DNA from: Owenia fusiformis
Taxonomy: Eukaryota > Annelida > Polychaeta > Sabellida > Oweniidae
Assembly: GCA_903813345.2 (NCBI GenBank)
Contig: CAIIXF020000005.1
Coordinates: 14,387,375 to 14,451,374, forward strand
Direction: 5' to 3'
Length of the DNA stretch: 64,000 bases
Made by a program: the position numbers and the translations under genes. The notes under the pieces were generated by a model that ran no database searches, was not told where the DNA came from, and saw nothing but the letters and a program-made list of their open reading frames with translations. This document shows positions 12,973-26,275 of this stretch, one piece after another; the first letter of the stretch is position 1; every line of letters begins with the position of its first letter.

Positions 12973-13130
12973 GGGTCAAGCTTTCAAATGTGATATAGAG
13001 TGAAATAGAGTGGAATTAGCAAGGAAAATAGTAAACAGACATGTGGCCGATGCTCTAATTTATATAGAAATGTCAGAAATCCAATTACTTTATTCAAATT
13101 TTAGGGTGAAATTGCATATTAAATGAGGAC
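12973..13130 (+). repeat. ~170 bp dispersed repeat, forward copy
   Basis: Good match through GAGTGGAATTAGCAAGGAAA, AGTAAACAGACATGTGG and CTTTATTCAAATTTTAG. The right end with AGCAGACGGA is lost. Confidence 0.75.
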
Positions 13131-13750
13131 TTTCGAGGGAGGTCTAAGCAGCCACCCAATAAAGTTTCCAAGTCAAGAGTGTACATTGTAATTAATAGAT
13201 TATGGAATCAGTAAATAATTAACGGTGTTCGTTTGAATATTGTATTATGCGTACAATACTAATAATTTCCATTGTTGCATAATCCCAATGACGCTGCCTA
13301 TTGAGGATTGGATTTCAACCGAAATGTCATAACTCCTCAATGACACATCTTTATTGGACTTGTAAAATCTTTCTGGTGATTATTTTGTTTTCTCAGAAAG
13401 ATTTCGCTGTAACATCTTTAATTTCAAGATAAAAATATATGATAATGACATTCACTGATTGAAACAGAGACCTTATATTGTGACACATTTTCATACAGTC
13501 ATGGTTTACCTATACATCCTTGCAAATAATACAAACATTACCCTTACAGATTAATAACAGAAAACAGGCATAGCAAGTTAATTGAAACAGATTTTCTAAG
13601 AAAGTCTGAATATTTTAATTCAAGAACAATTAAATTTACATCATCTGCCACCAAGGGTGTTTAGGAGGGACGGCAGGTGGAAAGATGCAAAAGAGAAAAA
13701 CAATCAAAGAACATATAATCAGACAATATTGACCAATCACCTATCCTTAA

Positions 13751-13930
13751 AATGTCCATCTACTGGCAGCTATTCCATTCATTTTCTCTCTTATTTCTCT
13801 GTGAAATTTCAAAGGGCACATTGATTTTATGTCATTTTCATACAATTTAGAGTGCTAATTTCATGCCTATCCTCTTTATTCCTTGCTTTTCAGTTTGTTT
13901 CACTTTATTTCAGCTTTCAGAGCCTGACCC
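13751..13930 (-). repeat. ~170 bp dispersed repeat, reverse copy
   Basis: Reverse-oriented and more diverged. It keeps CATACAATTTAGAGTGC, TTTATTCCTTGCTTTTC and TTCACTTTATTTC. It has a stop in the frame that is open in the 5840 and 7011 copies, which argues that the family does not code. Confidence 0.7.
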
Positions 13931-14466
13931 CCTTGCCATTTTTGGAGAGTCCAAGAAGAATAGGTTGCAGTCAGTAATGTTAAATATGTAATCAGGAATA
14001 TCTGTAAAGCTTAGTAAATATAAATACAACTCTAAATACAGATTCCGCATTTTGACACATTTTCCAAATTTCGAACATACAAAAGAAAGCAATAAGGTGA
14101 TCAAATGTGCTGACAGAATCAAAAAGGAAAAAGAAATTTAAAAATCTGGAACTTTTGAGATGGAGTAGAAATGATTGATAGTTGCATGAGAATTAAAACT
14201 GAAAGTATTATTTCCTCATTAGTACAGAACAGGCAAATCTGAAAAAGCTTTGCACGAAGAACAAAAGAAATCCTTGATTGTCTCTTAATTGGTTTTTAAT
14301 ATGATACATTCCTGATAGATATAGGGCTAATTGAACTATTTCTATAGTTTCCTGATTTTGGATGCATGTGTTAAAATTATAAACATTTCAAACATTTTAT
14401 AATTTTTTGTCAACTCAATGGTGTCACATTGCCACGCTTTAGCATTTTGTAACTTCCAATGGTAAA

Positions 14467-14645
14467 ACATCATAGGGTCAATTTAAAAATGTAAAATTGA
14501 GAAGGAAAGAGTGGAATTAGCAAGGAATTAACTAGACAGACATTGCAAAGATATTCTAAATTATACAAAAACATGATAAAATCGGACACTTCAGTCAATA
14601 TTTAGAGAGAAATGCCATGAAATAAGCATGAGCAGACGACATTCC
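14467..14645 (+). repeat. ~170 bp dispersed repeat, forward copy
   Basis: Nearly complete, from CATAGGGTCAATTTAAAAAT through GAGTGGAATTAGCAAGGAAT to AATAAGCATGAGCAGACGAC. One of the best copies for building a consensus. Confidence 0.8.
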
Positions 14646-15736
14646 AAGTGTAGGTTTGGAACAATTAGTGTCACAACACAAAAAATGGAGGCACAAGGAA
14701 AAGTTTAATCAATAGAGTCTTATACAAATTGTCACTGTCATTATTCACATACTTTCTTCAAAAATGCTGAAAGCTTTAGAAAAATAATTACCTGGGGAAG
14801 GGGTGAGCATGACATGGTTTAAAATGATATGATAGATATTTTTGAAGTTTTCAAAATTAGAGGAAAAATCATGACAGGGAAGAATTATGTTTAATATAAT
14901 GTTACTTTTTAGGAAGGATACGGAAGTACATGTATTTTACTTTGATACAATTCAACAACATCTCTATCAATTATTCAATTAAAATAACAAACAAGCTTCT
15001 AACATCAATTGATTCTAATATCAGTTATCCATTGATATCCAATGAAAATATCCAATAACCTTCGGATATCCTCTTTTTACTGACCTATGATAGGATCCTG
15101 TCTTGCTCGTTACAATCAATTTCGTCTATTTACATAAAGTCCCCATTCTCTTTTCTTGTATCTCTAATCTCCAATACAACAACATGACCATAGTGAATTC
15201 AAAATGATCAATCCCCACATATTTTGTGAATCCATAAAATAACGATATCATGTTTTAATCTATAGTATGCAATAAAATCATATGAAAGATCCTTGAAAGT
15301 TTATAAAAGAAGAATTCTGCACTGTTTCCCAGATACCTAGACACCTATCAAGCTCAATAATTAACAACAAAAAATATAAAACACTCTCATGACAAAGAAA
15401 TACACATATAATTTATAAAATCGTGCTATCCCTATAACACAAGGAATAGCATGTGTACAGTGATTAAAATATAATAAATATTTGATTGTCACATACCATG
15501 GTGATAATTATAATTATTATACACTGATCAATTGTCCAAAAGACCACATCTGACCAGACGAATCACAAAAACATGCCATATTTTGAATGAATGACTATGG
15601 AACATATGTTCAAAACAATTCAAAATCTTGAAGAAATTCCTCAAATATGAAAGCATATATATTATATGAGCGTCTTTAAGAGAGCATATTGTTCAAAGAA
15701 GTACATTACAGGTGTAACAATATTTGCCCTTAGATA
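14646..15736. other. AT-rich unique sequence, nothing identified
   Basis: No repeat borders or coding signal that I could support. Confidence 0.4.
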
Positions 15737-16235
15737 GATAAAGCCTTCCATTCATCTGGAAAGGCCTCACTTTTTATACAGATAAGGCCTGCTTTGGCCC
15801 CATAATCTTGAAAGGCTTCATTTTTTATATAGATAAAGGCCTGATTTGGCCCCATAATCTGGAAAGGCCTCACTTTTTATATAGATAAGGCCTGCTTTGG
15901 CCCCATAATCTGGAAAGGCCTCACTTTTTATATAGATAAGGCCTGCTTTGGCCCCATAATCTTGTAAGGCCTCATTTTTTATATAATTAAGGCCTGCTAT
16001 GGCCCCAAAATCTTGAAAGGCCTCATTTTTCATATAGATAAGGCCTGCTTTGGCCCCATAATCTTGGAAGGCCTCATTTTTTTTATATAGATAAGGCCTG
16101 CTTTGGCCCCATAATCTTGAAAGGCCTCATTTTTTATATAGATAAAGCCTGCATTGGCCCCATAATCTTGGAAGGCCTTATTTTTATATAGACAAGGCCT
16201 GCTCTGGCTCAAATATCTGGAAAGGCCTCGCTCAT
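15737..16235. repeat. 51-bp minisatellite, ten units
   Basis: Ten head-to-tail units of 50-53 bp built on GATAAGGCCTGCTTTGGCCC, CATAATCTTGAAAGGCCTC and a T-rich ATATA end. Because 51 is a multiple of three, the minus strand reads as a repeated 17-residue unit (like KNEAFQDYGAKAGLIYI) for long stretches. Units of 52, 53 and 50 bp shift the frame, and there is no sign of an exon. It is most likely a non-coding minisatellite. Confidence 0.95.
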
Positions 16236-16684
16236 TTTCTTAGATTTCCTTCCCTTGAACCAAAGTCGTCTCTACAACCCAAAAACAACAGCATATTCAA
16301 ATCTCACAGAGTACAAGAACAAGGTAAGATTTAATTAGCATAACAACCAACCAAAGGCATAGAGGTTGCATAACTGGGGTCAAACAACCCAACTTTAATT
16401 AACATTAAAGAGACTTGAAAGGAGTCTGTGATGTAAATACAGTGAACTATACCATCTGTGACCTAACCCTCCCTTGACTTATTTCCTTGAAACAACTCTA
16501 ATAATTAAGTATGATCACATAGACAAGTTTTCTAATTACATGTACATGTATTACTATGATGTCCTATATGTAGAATTTGGAAACATCTGTTTGCTGTTTT
16601 CAATTGTCGTGATGTGATAACGGAATACTGTATAATTCAAAAGCCACAACAACATACACTGGCTTAGACCGAAAATCTGAAAAT

Positions 16685-16845
16685 ATAAGGCTCATTTTTC
16701 ATGATTTGGCTTAAAAAGGCCCAAAAGGCCAAGTCATGGCCAAAAAGGCCCATTTTTGAGGCATATTAAAATCTTTGGGGCCAAAAATTTGTGGGGTCCT
16801 AAATATTTTTTGAGCCCACCCTAGGGCCCCTGGATCTGCCAGTGA
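16685..16845. mobile_element. Possible degenerate DNA-transposon copy ending GATCTGCCAGTG
   Basis: The right edge (GGGCCCCTGGATCTGCCAGTG) read on the minus strand begins CACTGGCAGATCCAGGGG. That is close to a terminus I recall as common in invertebrate hAT-like elements (CACTGGCGGATCCAGGGG). The interior is rich in GGCC and poly-A/T. No left terminus or target duplication was found. Confidence 0.3.
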
Positions 16846-17390
16846 CATATACAGTATATCCCATAGTCTCCTGCAGGAGCAACTTCTCAACTAAGCAAAT
16901 CTCCACTTATTTGAAGTGTACTTAAACAGAATTAACCATCTCCTATACTCACTTAATCATATCATCCAACGAAGTTCCCATAGAATTTCTCTATCAGTTT
17001 CCGATTGAATTTCTATCGAACTTTATCCAACGAACATGACAAATCCGTCAATTTTCAAAAAACACCTGAGCTTTGAGATGATTAATAAGGTAAATATCCA
17101 AACAGATTTCTTTCTCATCCCTATTATCTTGAAAGCTGCTATTACACAATACCTCATCAGGTAGACTATGATAACAACGAGGCAATTTCCTTATTGGAAC
17201 TTCACTAACTGATATCAGTGCGATCATATCAAAGCAATTATCTTTACAAATATTGTTTTTCCTCCTGGAGTCTGCATAAATGTGTGATATTCTGTTTTTA
17301 CTGATTCTGAGCTGATAGAGATTTTGTGCTTCTAATGGTCTTTACTACACTATCTAGTCACCAAAATGTAAATGCATACCATATATGTTT

Positions 17391-17520
17391 AGAGATGCAT
17401 TTTGGTGATGCATCTTCCAAATGCATTTAAGAGATGTATTTTACAGATGCCTTGCATTTTGATGTTGCAAGTTAGAAATGCATTTCAAAGGTGCATTTTA
17501 GAGATGCATTTTGCAGATGT
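17391..17520. repeat. Degenerate GAGATGCATTTT tandem repeat
   Basis: About seven imperfect units of 15-20 bp sharing (A/C)GATGCATTTT, interspersed with variants such as GGTGCATTTT. Confidence 0.75.
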
Positions 17521-20500
17521 GAATAAGATAACGATAATGTCATCAAGCTTCACTGATTTATGGTGCTTGCTTTTAAAATGATTCAAAATGAAAAAACATT
17601 AATTTTCACATTGTTTGGATCTGTATTTACTTAGACTCAGCACCCTATGATGAACACCTATTTATCAAAAAGACCCCTAGAACTCTATTGTTGACGCAGG
17701 ATAATTTTTTCACACTATTATGGCATATACAATTTGTCTTGTGCCAAAAGTGTTTTTATAATTAGTTTACTCAGAATTCAATTCATAGATCATGTTTTGC
17801 GCCATTTACTTTAGATAATATGGCGCAATCAAATGTCGCAATCAAACACCCTATCTATAATTACAGCAATCCAATCCCTACCTTTATTGCCGCTATCAAA
17901 ACAGTTTAGTTCATCGAGGTGTAGTGTTTTATCCCCTTGTACCAGAGATATTCCCTTGGTGGTAGTTATTCTCTGTTAGGACGTGTTGTTCTGGCAATAA
18001 TTTCACAGCTGATTTACCTTTTTCCATTAACGGTCATATCATCTTTGATTCAATTCATTTTTCATTTTTCTTCATCCTGGTACTCCTGTTACTTTTTATC
18101 AAACTTTTCCAAAATTTTGACATGATTTCAAAGCACTTCACATTTTTGCTAAACATATATTGGCCCAAAACCTTGCTTAACAGAATGCATCATCATAGCA
18201 AATATGCACTACTCCTAATAACTAGATTCGCCTTGATGACACTGCCGCTGGATTACACTACTTGGAGTAATCGCGACTCCTCAAAACTAATCCAACCAAG
18301 CCATGGCAGTAAGCCAGTCAAACAAAATCATAATGCCGATTTTCAATAAAAAGAATTATTAATTGTAATTTGGCCAGTTGCTTATTAGCGACAATGGGAC
18401 AATAATCAATGGAATCCTTGATTTTTCTATTAAATTCTAAATGAATGATAAAAACTGCGAGCATTAATATCTCGATCAATTTTTTCAGCGTCAGATTCAC
18501 TGGCGATTCCAGGACAAGACTGGCGCAATTATTTGTCATTATTCATTTGGTGACAAGCCCTGTGCTTGCCGGCATTGTGTCAATATAATGTTCCACATTG
18601 CCAGTCACGATATACGAACTATTGATTTGTGCAGAATTGGTTGACCATTGTCCCTTTGTTTGCGATTGTCTTATGGCTAAATGACAACTTTCATAATGAT
18701 ACCCTAAGGGAACAAGAAAGTATCATTTCTTGCTAAGGGAATCAGAAAATATTGTCTCTGGCTTACTACAAATAATGTCGCCTTTCATTAAAACAATATC
18801 AATCCACAAAGAAAGTGTTATTTTTCCTGGAGAAATCAAACACTGCATCAGACGAGTTACTAAATACTAGTACCAAATCTCTGGACTACCCCCCCCCCCC
18901 CCCCCCCTCTTGCTCTTCCCTCCCTTCGTTACAAAATTCTCATAACCGCAATTTTTTTTAACTAATCCCTATCTACCAATCAAATCAAAAACGTCTACTT
19001 AAAATATTATCCTATATATCCTTCAATCGAGTACCCCTCCATGCATAAATAATGAAAATCCCTATTGTTTAGGAAATTAATTTATAATCAGGCTGCTTGA
19101 TTCAGGTCATAAAAGGTCAAAATATTTTAATATGAAAATCCTTGGTCCCTAAAAACCCTTAATAGACCACTAACACCACTAGAATGCTATCTCTAACACT
19201 AGATATTGATACATCAAAGAGTTTCTGTCAAAATTCAAAATTTTGGCCGCTGGCTGGAAAATAACGTAAAAAACAGACCTGATTAGTCAATCTGTCATTT
19301 CTATCACCCGGAAACTTTTTATCAAATCTTGTTCTTTTTAGCCTACTCTAGATCTGTAGATGTGTTTTTTATGTTTCTAGCTTGGGAAAAGTTGCATGCA
19401 TGTATACAAAAGCGCAGATCAAATCACACTTTCCAGATTTTTTAATGCTGTTTTTTATAAAATTGACAAGTTGGAATGGATCAATAGATAAAAATAATAG
19501 GGTTTCATCAAAATATTATCATACAAGCCATATGTTTTCAGGTTTTTGTCATTCTAGGGATATTTGAATAGAATTACTTTCTGGTATGACAATTACGTTG
19601 CGATTAGATAGTTCTTTAATTCTTCTCAATTTCACTATATTTATAAAAATATGCCCATGTGATAGTTTATCCCAGGGGTGGTATCCAATAAACTGATGAC
19701 GCTTTCCCAGAAACAGAATCGAAGCCTCAAAATTCATTTAATTTTCAATGTGATATTTGAACCTCATCTAAGCAAATATGATTTTTACGAACATTCTCGA
19801 CAACGCATGCTTCGTAGCATCGTTAAATATTTGAATCATGGCAATCAATCAACGAGTAATATTAATAATAATTACTCATGCAATTAGCCGAGATTGAATC
19901 ACTTTGTCGAACAAATCTTCTATCTGGATCATTGTTTTGGGGAAATCATCATCCCTTGATATTTGTGCTAGAATTCAGTTATCCCATGTTAGGGCTAGAA
20001 TATGGCTTGTATCCCATAGAAGGAAAATTGCATGTATATTTGGTTTTTGTATAATGATTTTGAATTTTGAAATATCGTTAATGACCCTTGAAAATGTAAC
20101 TGCATTATAAAGAAAAACTACTAAGGCGTATTGTATGGTTTATTGTAAGGCACATTTCACTGGCTTACAATACTAACGAACATTCACACTTCTGTTCAAT
20201 CAATATTTGAATTCAAAAAGTACAAAATATCTTTTTACAGGTTCTACAGATTTTCTGAATGGTTCTAAATATAATCCATGCCTTTCTGAATATACCAAGC
20301 TAGGTTAATCCTTTCACAAAACTAAATGAAAATATTGTCAAATATGGAAAACAAAACCTTAGTAAACACAAACCAGACTTGATTTATTATATGGAACCTA
20401 AGATTACATTTTGCATTTTTTACAACCAGCTTCAACATAATGAAAGCCTTTGAAGTCCGATCAGATTCTGCTGCTGGTGATCCAAAAAAGTCTGTTGCTA

Positions 20501-20940
20501 CCCACCCCCTATCCTCACAAAAGTTTCGAACGTTTTCCACAAAAAATAAAAATTCCGATATTTTTCTAGATTTTTTAAAAAATATTTCACGTAAGAAAAT
20601 TTTCAATTTTTTATAAGTTCTCTTTTAAAAATCAATAATCTTTCATATTTTTGTATGAGAAAATCTGCAAATCAGATGCAAGAGACCGATATATTACTGA
20701 TCACACAAAACATATGTTATAAGGTCGTTCTTTATAAATACTTAAAACTTTTACAGGTATGGACAAATAAACAAAGGTATCTACTTTCACCTTGATTAAT
20801 CCCTCTACATACAAAGTTCAAGGTGTTCCAAATAAAAAGAAGTCTCAAAAAATTCTTCAGTTTTGTATTCTTTTCAGTTATGGGGGTAAGTAAAAATTTG
20901 GATTCTCAACAACCTGAAGATGACTGAAAAACTTTCATTT
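17521..20940. other. AT-rich sequence, nothing identified apart from a C-run
   Basis: Several unrelated frames of 60-94 codons occur on both strands (for example 19678-19887 + and 20322-20606 -), without domains I recognise. The 20322-20606 frame has a more protein-like middle (begins NFCEDRGWVATDFFG) and may be an old transposon trace, but I cannot assign it. Confidence 0.4.
18889..18907. repeat. Poly(C) run, 19 bases
   Basis: Homopolymer C tract in AT-rich DNA. Its length is likely to vary and is prone to sequencing error. Confidence 0.9.
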
Positions 20941-21009
20941 TTACGTTATTCAATGCATTCATACCTGCTTTTCTGAAGGCATGATTTGATTTCATATTCA
21001 AAATCTATA

Positions 21010-21110
21010 CAGTAATTGTAACTTACCTATTTAGCATCAATTAATAGTGTTGTTCATTTCATGTTCGGTTCCAAGGAAATCCAAGAGCAGCACATGAAAA
21101 TAGAGAGAAG
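21010..21110 (+). repeat. Dispersed repeat shared with 56125-56232
   Basis: Both places read ATTGTAACTTACCT, then ...ATAGTGTTGTT / ATATTGTTGTT, then GGTTCCA(A/T)GGAAATCCA(A/G)GAGCA and CAGCACATGAAAATAGA in the same order and spacing. This indicates two copies of one element of unknown type. Confidence 0.65.
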
Positions 21111-21723
21111 AAAGAAAAACATCAATAAAAGAAACAAAATTTCTGCTACTGTTCAGAAAGATTTTTCAGATGACCATGACCATTGTCTCCTGAAAGAGGA
21201 GTAATTTATTCAGGTAATCATCAGGTTCTATTTCAGAATCATTTGGGGCAAGATGAAAACATCATTAAAGCACATATAAAACCAAAAACTTATTTCATCC
21301 TATTTCTTCTCTGACACACTTAATATTGATGCTCTATGGCATGACCTACCCTGAAGCATCTAAAGGAACAGTTCCCATGGTTATAAGCTTTTAGGGTATA
21401 TCATCTGTTGCAAGTGGATGTTAGGATTAAAAGAATCATCCTTTAATCCAGCATAGTTAATTCCTGGGAAAGTTATAAAAGTTTTGGTGCTCTTATACAT
21501 CTTGTATATCAAGATAAGCAAACTTTGGGAAAATCTGACCAACAAACAACATTGCCACGCTGATCAAGTAACTATTATTTGTGCATGGTAACCACGTGTC
21601 TACAGATTTGTCCGAATCATAGTCATGAAATAGACAGTTATGGTCAAACAATCCTGATATCCTCACTGAACCAACAGATTGCTTGACCCTTTCTTAACCA
21701 AATGTTTGACACTGATTTCCTAA

Positions 21724-21960
21724 GGGCTGGCCCTGGCTAACCCATTTGAAATAATCTTGAACTGTCCTGGTGCAAATGAGATAGTTGAAGATGTATTAGA
21801 TGCAGCAAAAGTGGTTGATATTATTGCTGAGGTTTCCAATGATGATATTACTAATGCAGCTGGTGCAAATGATAAAGGTGCAACAGTTGACAATATTGCA
21901 AATGATGTAATTACAAGTACAAACGATAATAACATGAAGACTAACATGAAGAATAAATGA
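21724..21960 (+). other. Unassigned open frame, Asp/Asn/Ala-rich
   Basis: Open for 78 codons before TGA, with no ATG near its start. The residues are strongly biased to Asp, Asn, Ala, Val and Ile (for example EIVEDVLDAAKVVDII), and most codons are of the form R-N-Y or G-N-N. Two minus-strand frames are also open across it, which happens when such a pattern repeats. It could be a decayed exon or cryptic simple sequence. I recognise no family. Confidence 0.2.
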
Positions 21961-22035
21961 AATAGCAAGTAGAACTACTGGAGAACAGAGGGTTACAGAG
22001 GGTCTATATTTGATGACAAAAAGGGATATGATCAT

Positions 22036-23831
22036 AATGCTAGACTAATATGGTAGAATCGTGCAAATGACATTATCCAAAATATATTTCATAACATTTC
22101 ACAACACAGCCCTGGAAAAACCACAACTTAATCCAGATCTCTGCAATAATCTAAATGTACAAAGGTAGATCTACCCCAGATATTTTCCGAAAGTTATCCA
22201 AGCAAATATATGTCTAGGGATAAAGCTTTTACATCACTTCTGGTAGCTTTGATGTGGGCTATTACGTGTATTAAAGCTATCTTAATCCTTTAGTCTAGGG
22301 AAACATAACTAAGAGGTAGCCTGGAGTGTGCTTTTGAGGATTTGGGCAAAGTTGCGAAACAAACAGTACCAATTAAAATGATCCCTACAAAAGAGGAAAA
22401 GTGAGGAAGTGAGGACCTGTAAATTACCAGGGTTTGTGACTTGACAAAACATATCAAAGGCCTGACAATAGGCTCATAATAGCTCAAAATGCTACTGCAA
22501 CATAACTTATAAAAGCCCCAAATGCAATGCGACATTACTAAGACTTTGATCATTTTGATTGTGTTGTGATTTGGGGATGTGCTTTTCTTATACTCATCCC
22601 TTCTGAGGAAAGGAAAATATAAGTTCAAGACAAAAGAAATGAGTTATATTATGAATGTCTATAAGGGGTTCTATGAGTGTTAAAGATTTTCCCTAGAAAA
22701 TGATTAAAAGCTGGAAGGTAGACACCTTTCTCTGATATTGTTTTCATCTTTTCCATCTTTAATAAGCTTAGAATCAAAACATCACAAATGACATTTTTTA
22801 CCATAAGGTTAACATGTAGCAAAATCCTAAGTGGGTAACAAAACCCATTTACAAACATATTGATTCAAGACTAAGAATAAACACGCAGTCCAAGAATAAA
22901 TACCAAATATCGCCACTGGTCAAAATCCCGAATCAGGAATGGGGCTATTTCAGTAGTAAAGTAAATGTTTTTCGACCAATATTGTTCCCCGAGTTGACAT
23001 AGGCTGATCAACAATATCGCAGCCTATCTAAAACCTCATTGTTTCCGACATAAACCTCAATGCTTTGAAGTAGGGGAAACGCAAATGTAATCCAACAGTA
23101 CACTGAAAATGCCTTATGCGATTTATGTTTTTCCTACCCCCTTTACGTGAAACACCATTGTGGCTCCCTTGAGTACCTTGTCCAAAACTTAACAACATTT
23201 TCTCAACATGTTATAGCATATCCTGGCCAAAGGTATGTTATTCCCAAATATACACAAGGAAAATATTATAAAATTAAATATGAGATTGTAGTGAGAAACA
23301 GTGACCCTGTTATAAATATTTTAAGTTTAAATGAATTCACTTGGTGCTTCTGAAAATGGTGTTCAAACCATACCAAAAGTAGTCTATGACTTTAAATGTT
23401 TTGAATATTGTAGTTGTATCATGTGTATGTGATCCAAGAAATAAATAAAAAATAATAAAAACTACCCATTTATTTGAAATGTTTCTTGTATGAGGAACAG
23501 TTTTGAATTAAGCTTTTTAATGTAAATGAAGTTAATAAAATAATAATTTCATTTCTCAAGATCTATACAACTGTACATAACTGAGTTATTTATACTTTGG
23601 AAATATGTTTATCAATACTTGAATAAGATATCACTTGTCATGATACTTACATTCTTCTGTTATCATTGATTCAGTCATTTTACATTATCAATTGAATTGT
23701 TATATATTATATTGAACCATTATACAATGTGAGAGATAGCGGGAACCCATGAGAAAAATGTCACCATAGTAAGGTTGAAAACCCAAAACAAGGTAAAAAT
23801 GGAGAATCACCAAGAAATTGAGTAACTGGGT
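22036..23831. other. AT-rich unique sequence, nothing identified
   Basis: The 112-codon minus frame at 22290-22628 is one of the longest open frames in the window but has no recognisable domain. I treat it as chance. Confidence 0.4.
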
Positions 23832-23925
23832 TTGTAGTCTATACAGAAAAAATGTAAAGAAATGCGGGAATATAAGACGGTTCATTTAAGGAGAAATTGG
23901 CATGGAACAAGCAAGACAGGAGATA
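23832..23925 (+). repeat. ~170 bp dispersed repeat, degenerate right half
   Basis: CTATACAGAAAAAATG, TTCATTTAAGGAGAAATTGG and CATGGAACAAGCAAGACAGG follow the order of the family's right half. Confidence 0.5.
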
Positions 23926-25207
23926 CAGTAATACTTTCTCACTTGATAAGGCTCCAACTGTATGTACTTACCGACTTCTGTAAATCTAAGTTGATACATG
24001 TTCTACATACTACCATAACAACTATATATTGACTTACATTTGACCTAATTTATATAGAGTTCATTTAGGTCATTTTCAAAAAATGAAAATGTAATTTGTA
24101 ATATCAAGTGGAGTCAAATTTCTTGCAATTAGTTATTTGCCAAATGTTTTTTTGCTACTTCCATGGTACATATATGCATTAAAATATGACCAATTGGCAA
24201 GCCATACTGATGGAACCCCCGGGAGGCACAATGTGAGCCCCTCGGATTCTGACTGTGAACTCCATAGAAACATAACTTCTTGAATGTATTTCTAATTAGA
24301 TAATTAGTGTTTGTCTAATTAACTCACCAGAACCCACCTGCCATTTGGATAGGTAATTGAAAAGTTGTCTAATGATGGCAGTGCATATTTGTCTCTAAGT
24401 GATAAAGTCAATTTTGACCCCATAATTATCCTTACCCCATAACACCCCATGTTATGTTATGGACACGTGGACCAGTGTGTTAATCATGTGAACATTTTGT
24501 AAAAAACATTATGTGTTATTTATATCATGTGATTGAAAAGTTATGTAATACAAACACAATCAAATTTTTGAGAAACGGTTACCAAAATATGGTCGCACAA
24601 TACAAAACAATGATTTTCCCTATGAATTTTCAATTGTACGTAAGAATACATGTAGATCATGCAATTATAATTACACAACAAAAACCATTTAATACTTTCA
24701 TGAAATCATAATCTGCCGAGTTGTTTCATGTTACAGAACAAATCTGGGACCACTTCATAAGGTTATTTCTTTCAAATTCCCATCGCCCAAGTTGAAAAAT
24801 GTATCAAACTTTAATAAAAACAGCCGAAATGAGCCAATTTCTATTGACATCAAAAGATATATTTTGACAGGTCCATCTAAAAGAGGGACCCAAATAAGCC
24901 CGATGCATGCAATGTAATATATCATAACATCTCATGGATTGTTCAAACATTTTTGATTGTACACTGAAATTCATCTGTTTTACTCCTCATTGACACATAG
25001 GGGTCTCTGTTTCCACACACTTAAGCGCCCAAGCTGATCTCCCATAATGATAATCCTCACTAATCCTTACAGCTAGGAGATTAAAGTCATTAATATTTAG
25101 ACACTTTATTCAAGGGCTGATGGACAGGTTACATGTTTGTAAGTAAAAAGCAAAACAAACTGTGTATATAATCCAACATAGTTATTGCCCACCATGTATT
25201 TCGTTAT

Positions 25208-25390
25208 CATAAAATCTCACAGGGTTATATTTTAAAATTCAAACTAGAGAAAAATTAGAGGAATGAACAAGATATTAAGTGAACAGGCATGAAGTACATA
25301 CTCTAAATTGTGTAGAAATCCAAAAATATCAGAAACTTTATTCAAATTTTAGAGAGAAATGATGTGAAATAAGCATGAACAGACGGATTT
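25208..25390 (+). repeat. ~170 bp dispersed repeat, forward copy
   Basis: Almost full length, with CTCTAAATTGTGTAGAAATC, ACTTTATTCAAATTTTAGAG and TGAAATAAGCATGAACAGAC. Confidence 0.8.
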
Positions 25391-26235
25391 TTAAAACACA
25401 GGGCTAAACACTAAGTAGTCTCAACAAGCACTTATTATATGGTTAGATACCATGAGAAAAATACTTTAGACAATACATAAATAAAATTCTAATGGATTGA
25501 AACTAGAAATATCAAGGGATATGTCTATAAAACATGGGATATGCCTATGAAACCATCTTGATCCATCAAGGTATTACTGAAGGAATATAACAGTTAAACA
25601 AAATGTTTTAAACGAGCAAAAAATAACCATTGCATACAAATATGCTGAAATAACCACTGAATCATAATGCCCTCAATGAAATAAACCAGAGACTTTTGAA
25701 AACTGTAGAGAAAGATTATCAGAGGGCACAAACGGCAACATTTCAAAAACACAACATAAATCCAATATACTAAATCAACAATGTCAATCAAGCATCAATA
25801 CTATAATGGCGAGAATAGTAATCACTTGCAAATGATGACAACAATGAGCACATGTATAAAACTCAGGTAGTTGAAACCCACAGAGATGTAACACAAGAAT
25901 GCAAAGTGCCAGTTGAATCTCGATCCTACCTCCTGTGGTAGCTTATTAACTTCATATTATATGAATATGATTATCATACTTCTATCTTATCTTTCAATTA
26001 CAACCCTACTATGCTGCCCCAGTATAGTAATTAATCAGCTATATATATGTACAGATATGTATACAGCTATGTGTAATATAGCACCCCTCCCCACCAACAA
26101 TCCCTTCTGTATATACAGGTTTATGGCATTGTCGGAACTGTGAACCAAGGTTGATGTAAATCTAATGTAGTATGTGTGATAGTGTCAGTTTACCATATCC
26201 CTTGATTAATTTACATAGTTTTGAGAAGTTGAACC

Positions 26236-26275
26236 TACCCTTTTCAAATAGTCTGATTTGCTTAAAAGAGAGCTA
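26236..26275 (+). mobile_element. TACCCT element, left-end fragment
   Basis: TACCCTTTTCAAATAG followed by TTGCTTAAAAGAGAGCT matches the first 40 bp of the family. A right border near 26330 (TATAGGGTT) is possible but has no matching flank. Confidence 0.5.

Noticed and set aside
22290-22628. 112-codon minus-strand frame
   Set aside because: No domain, no splice or promoter context, and composition like neighbouring non-coding DNA.
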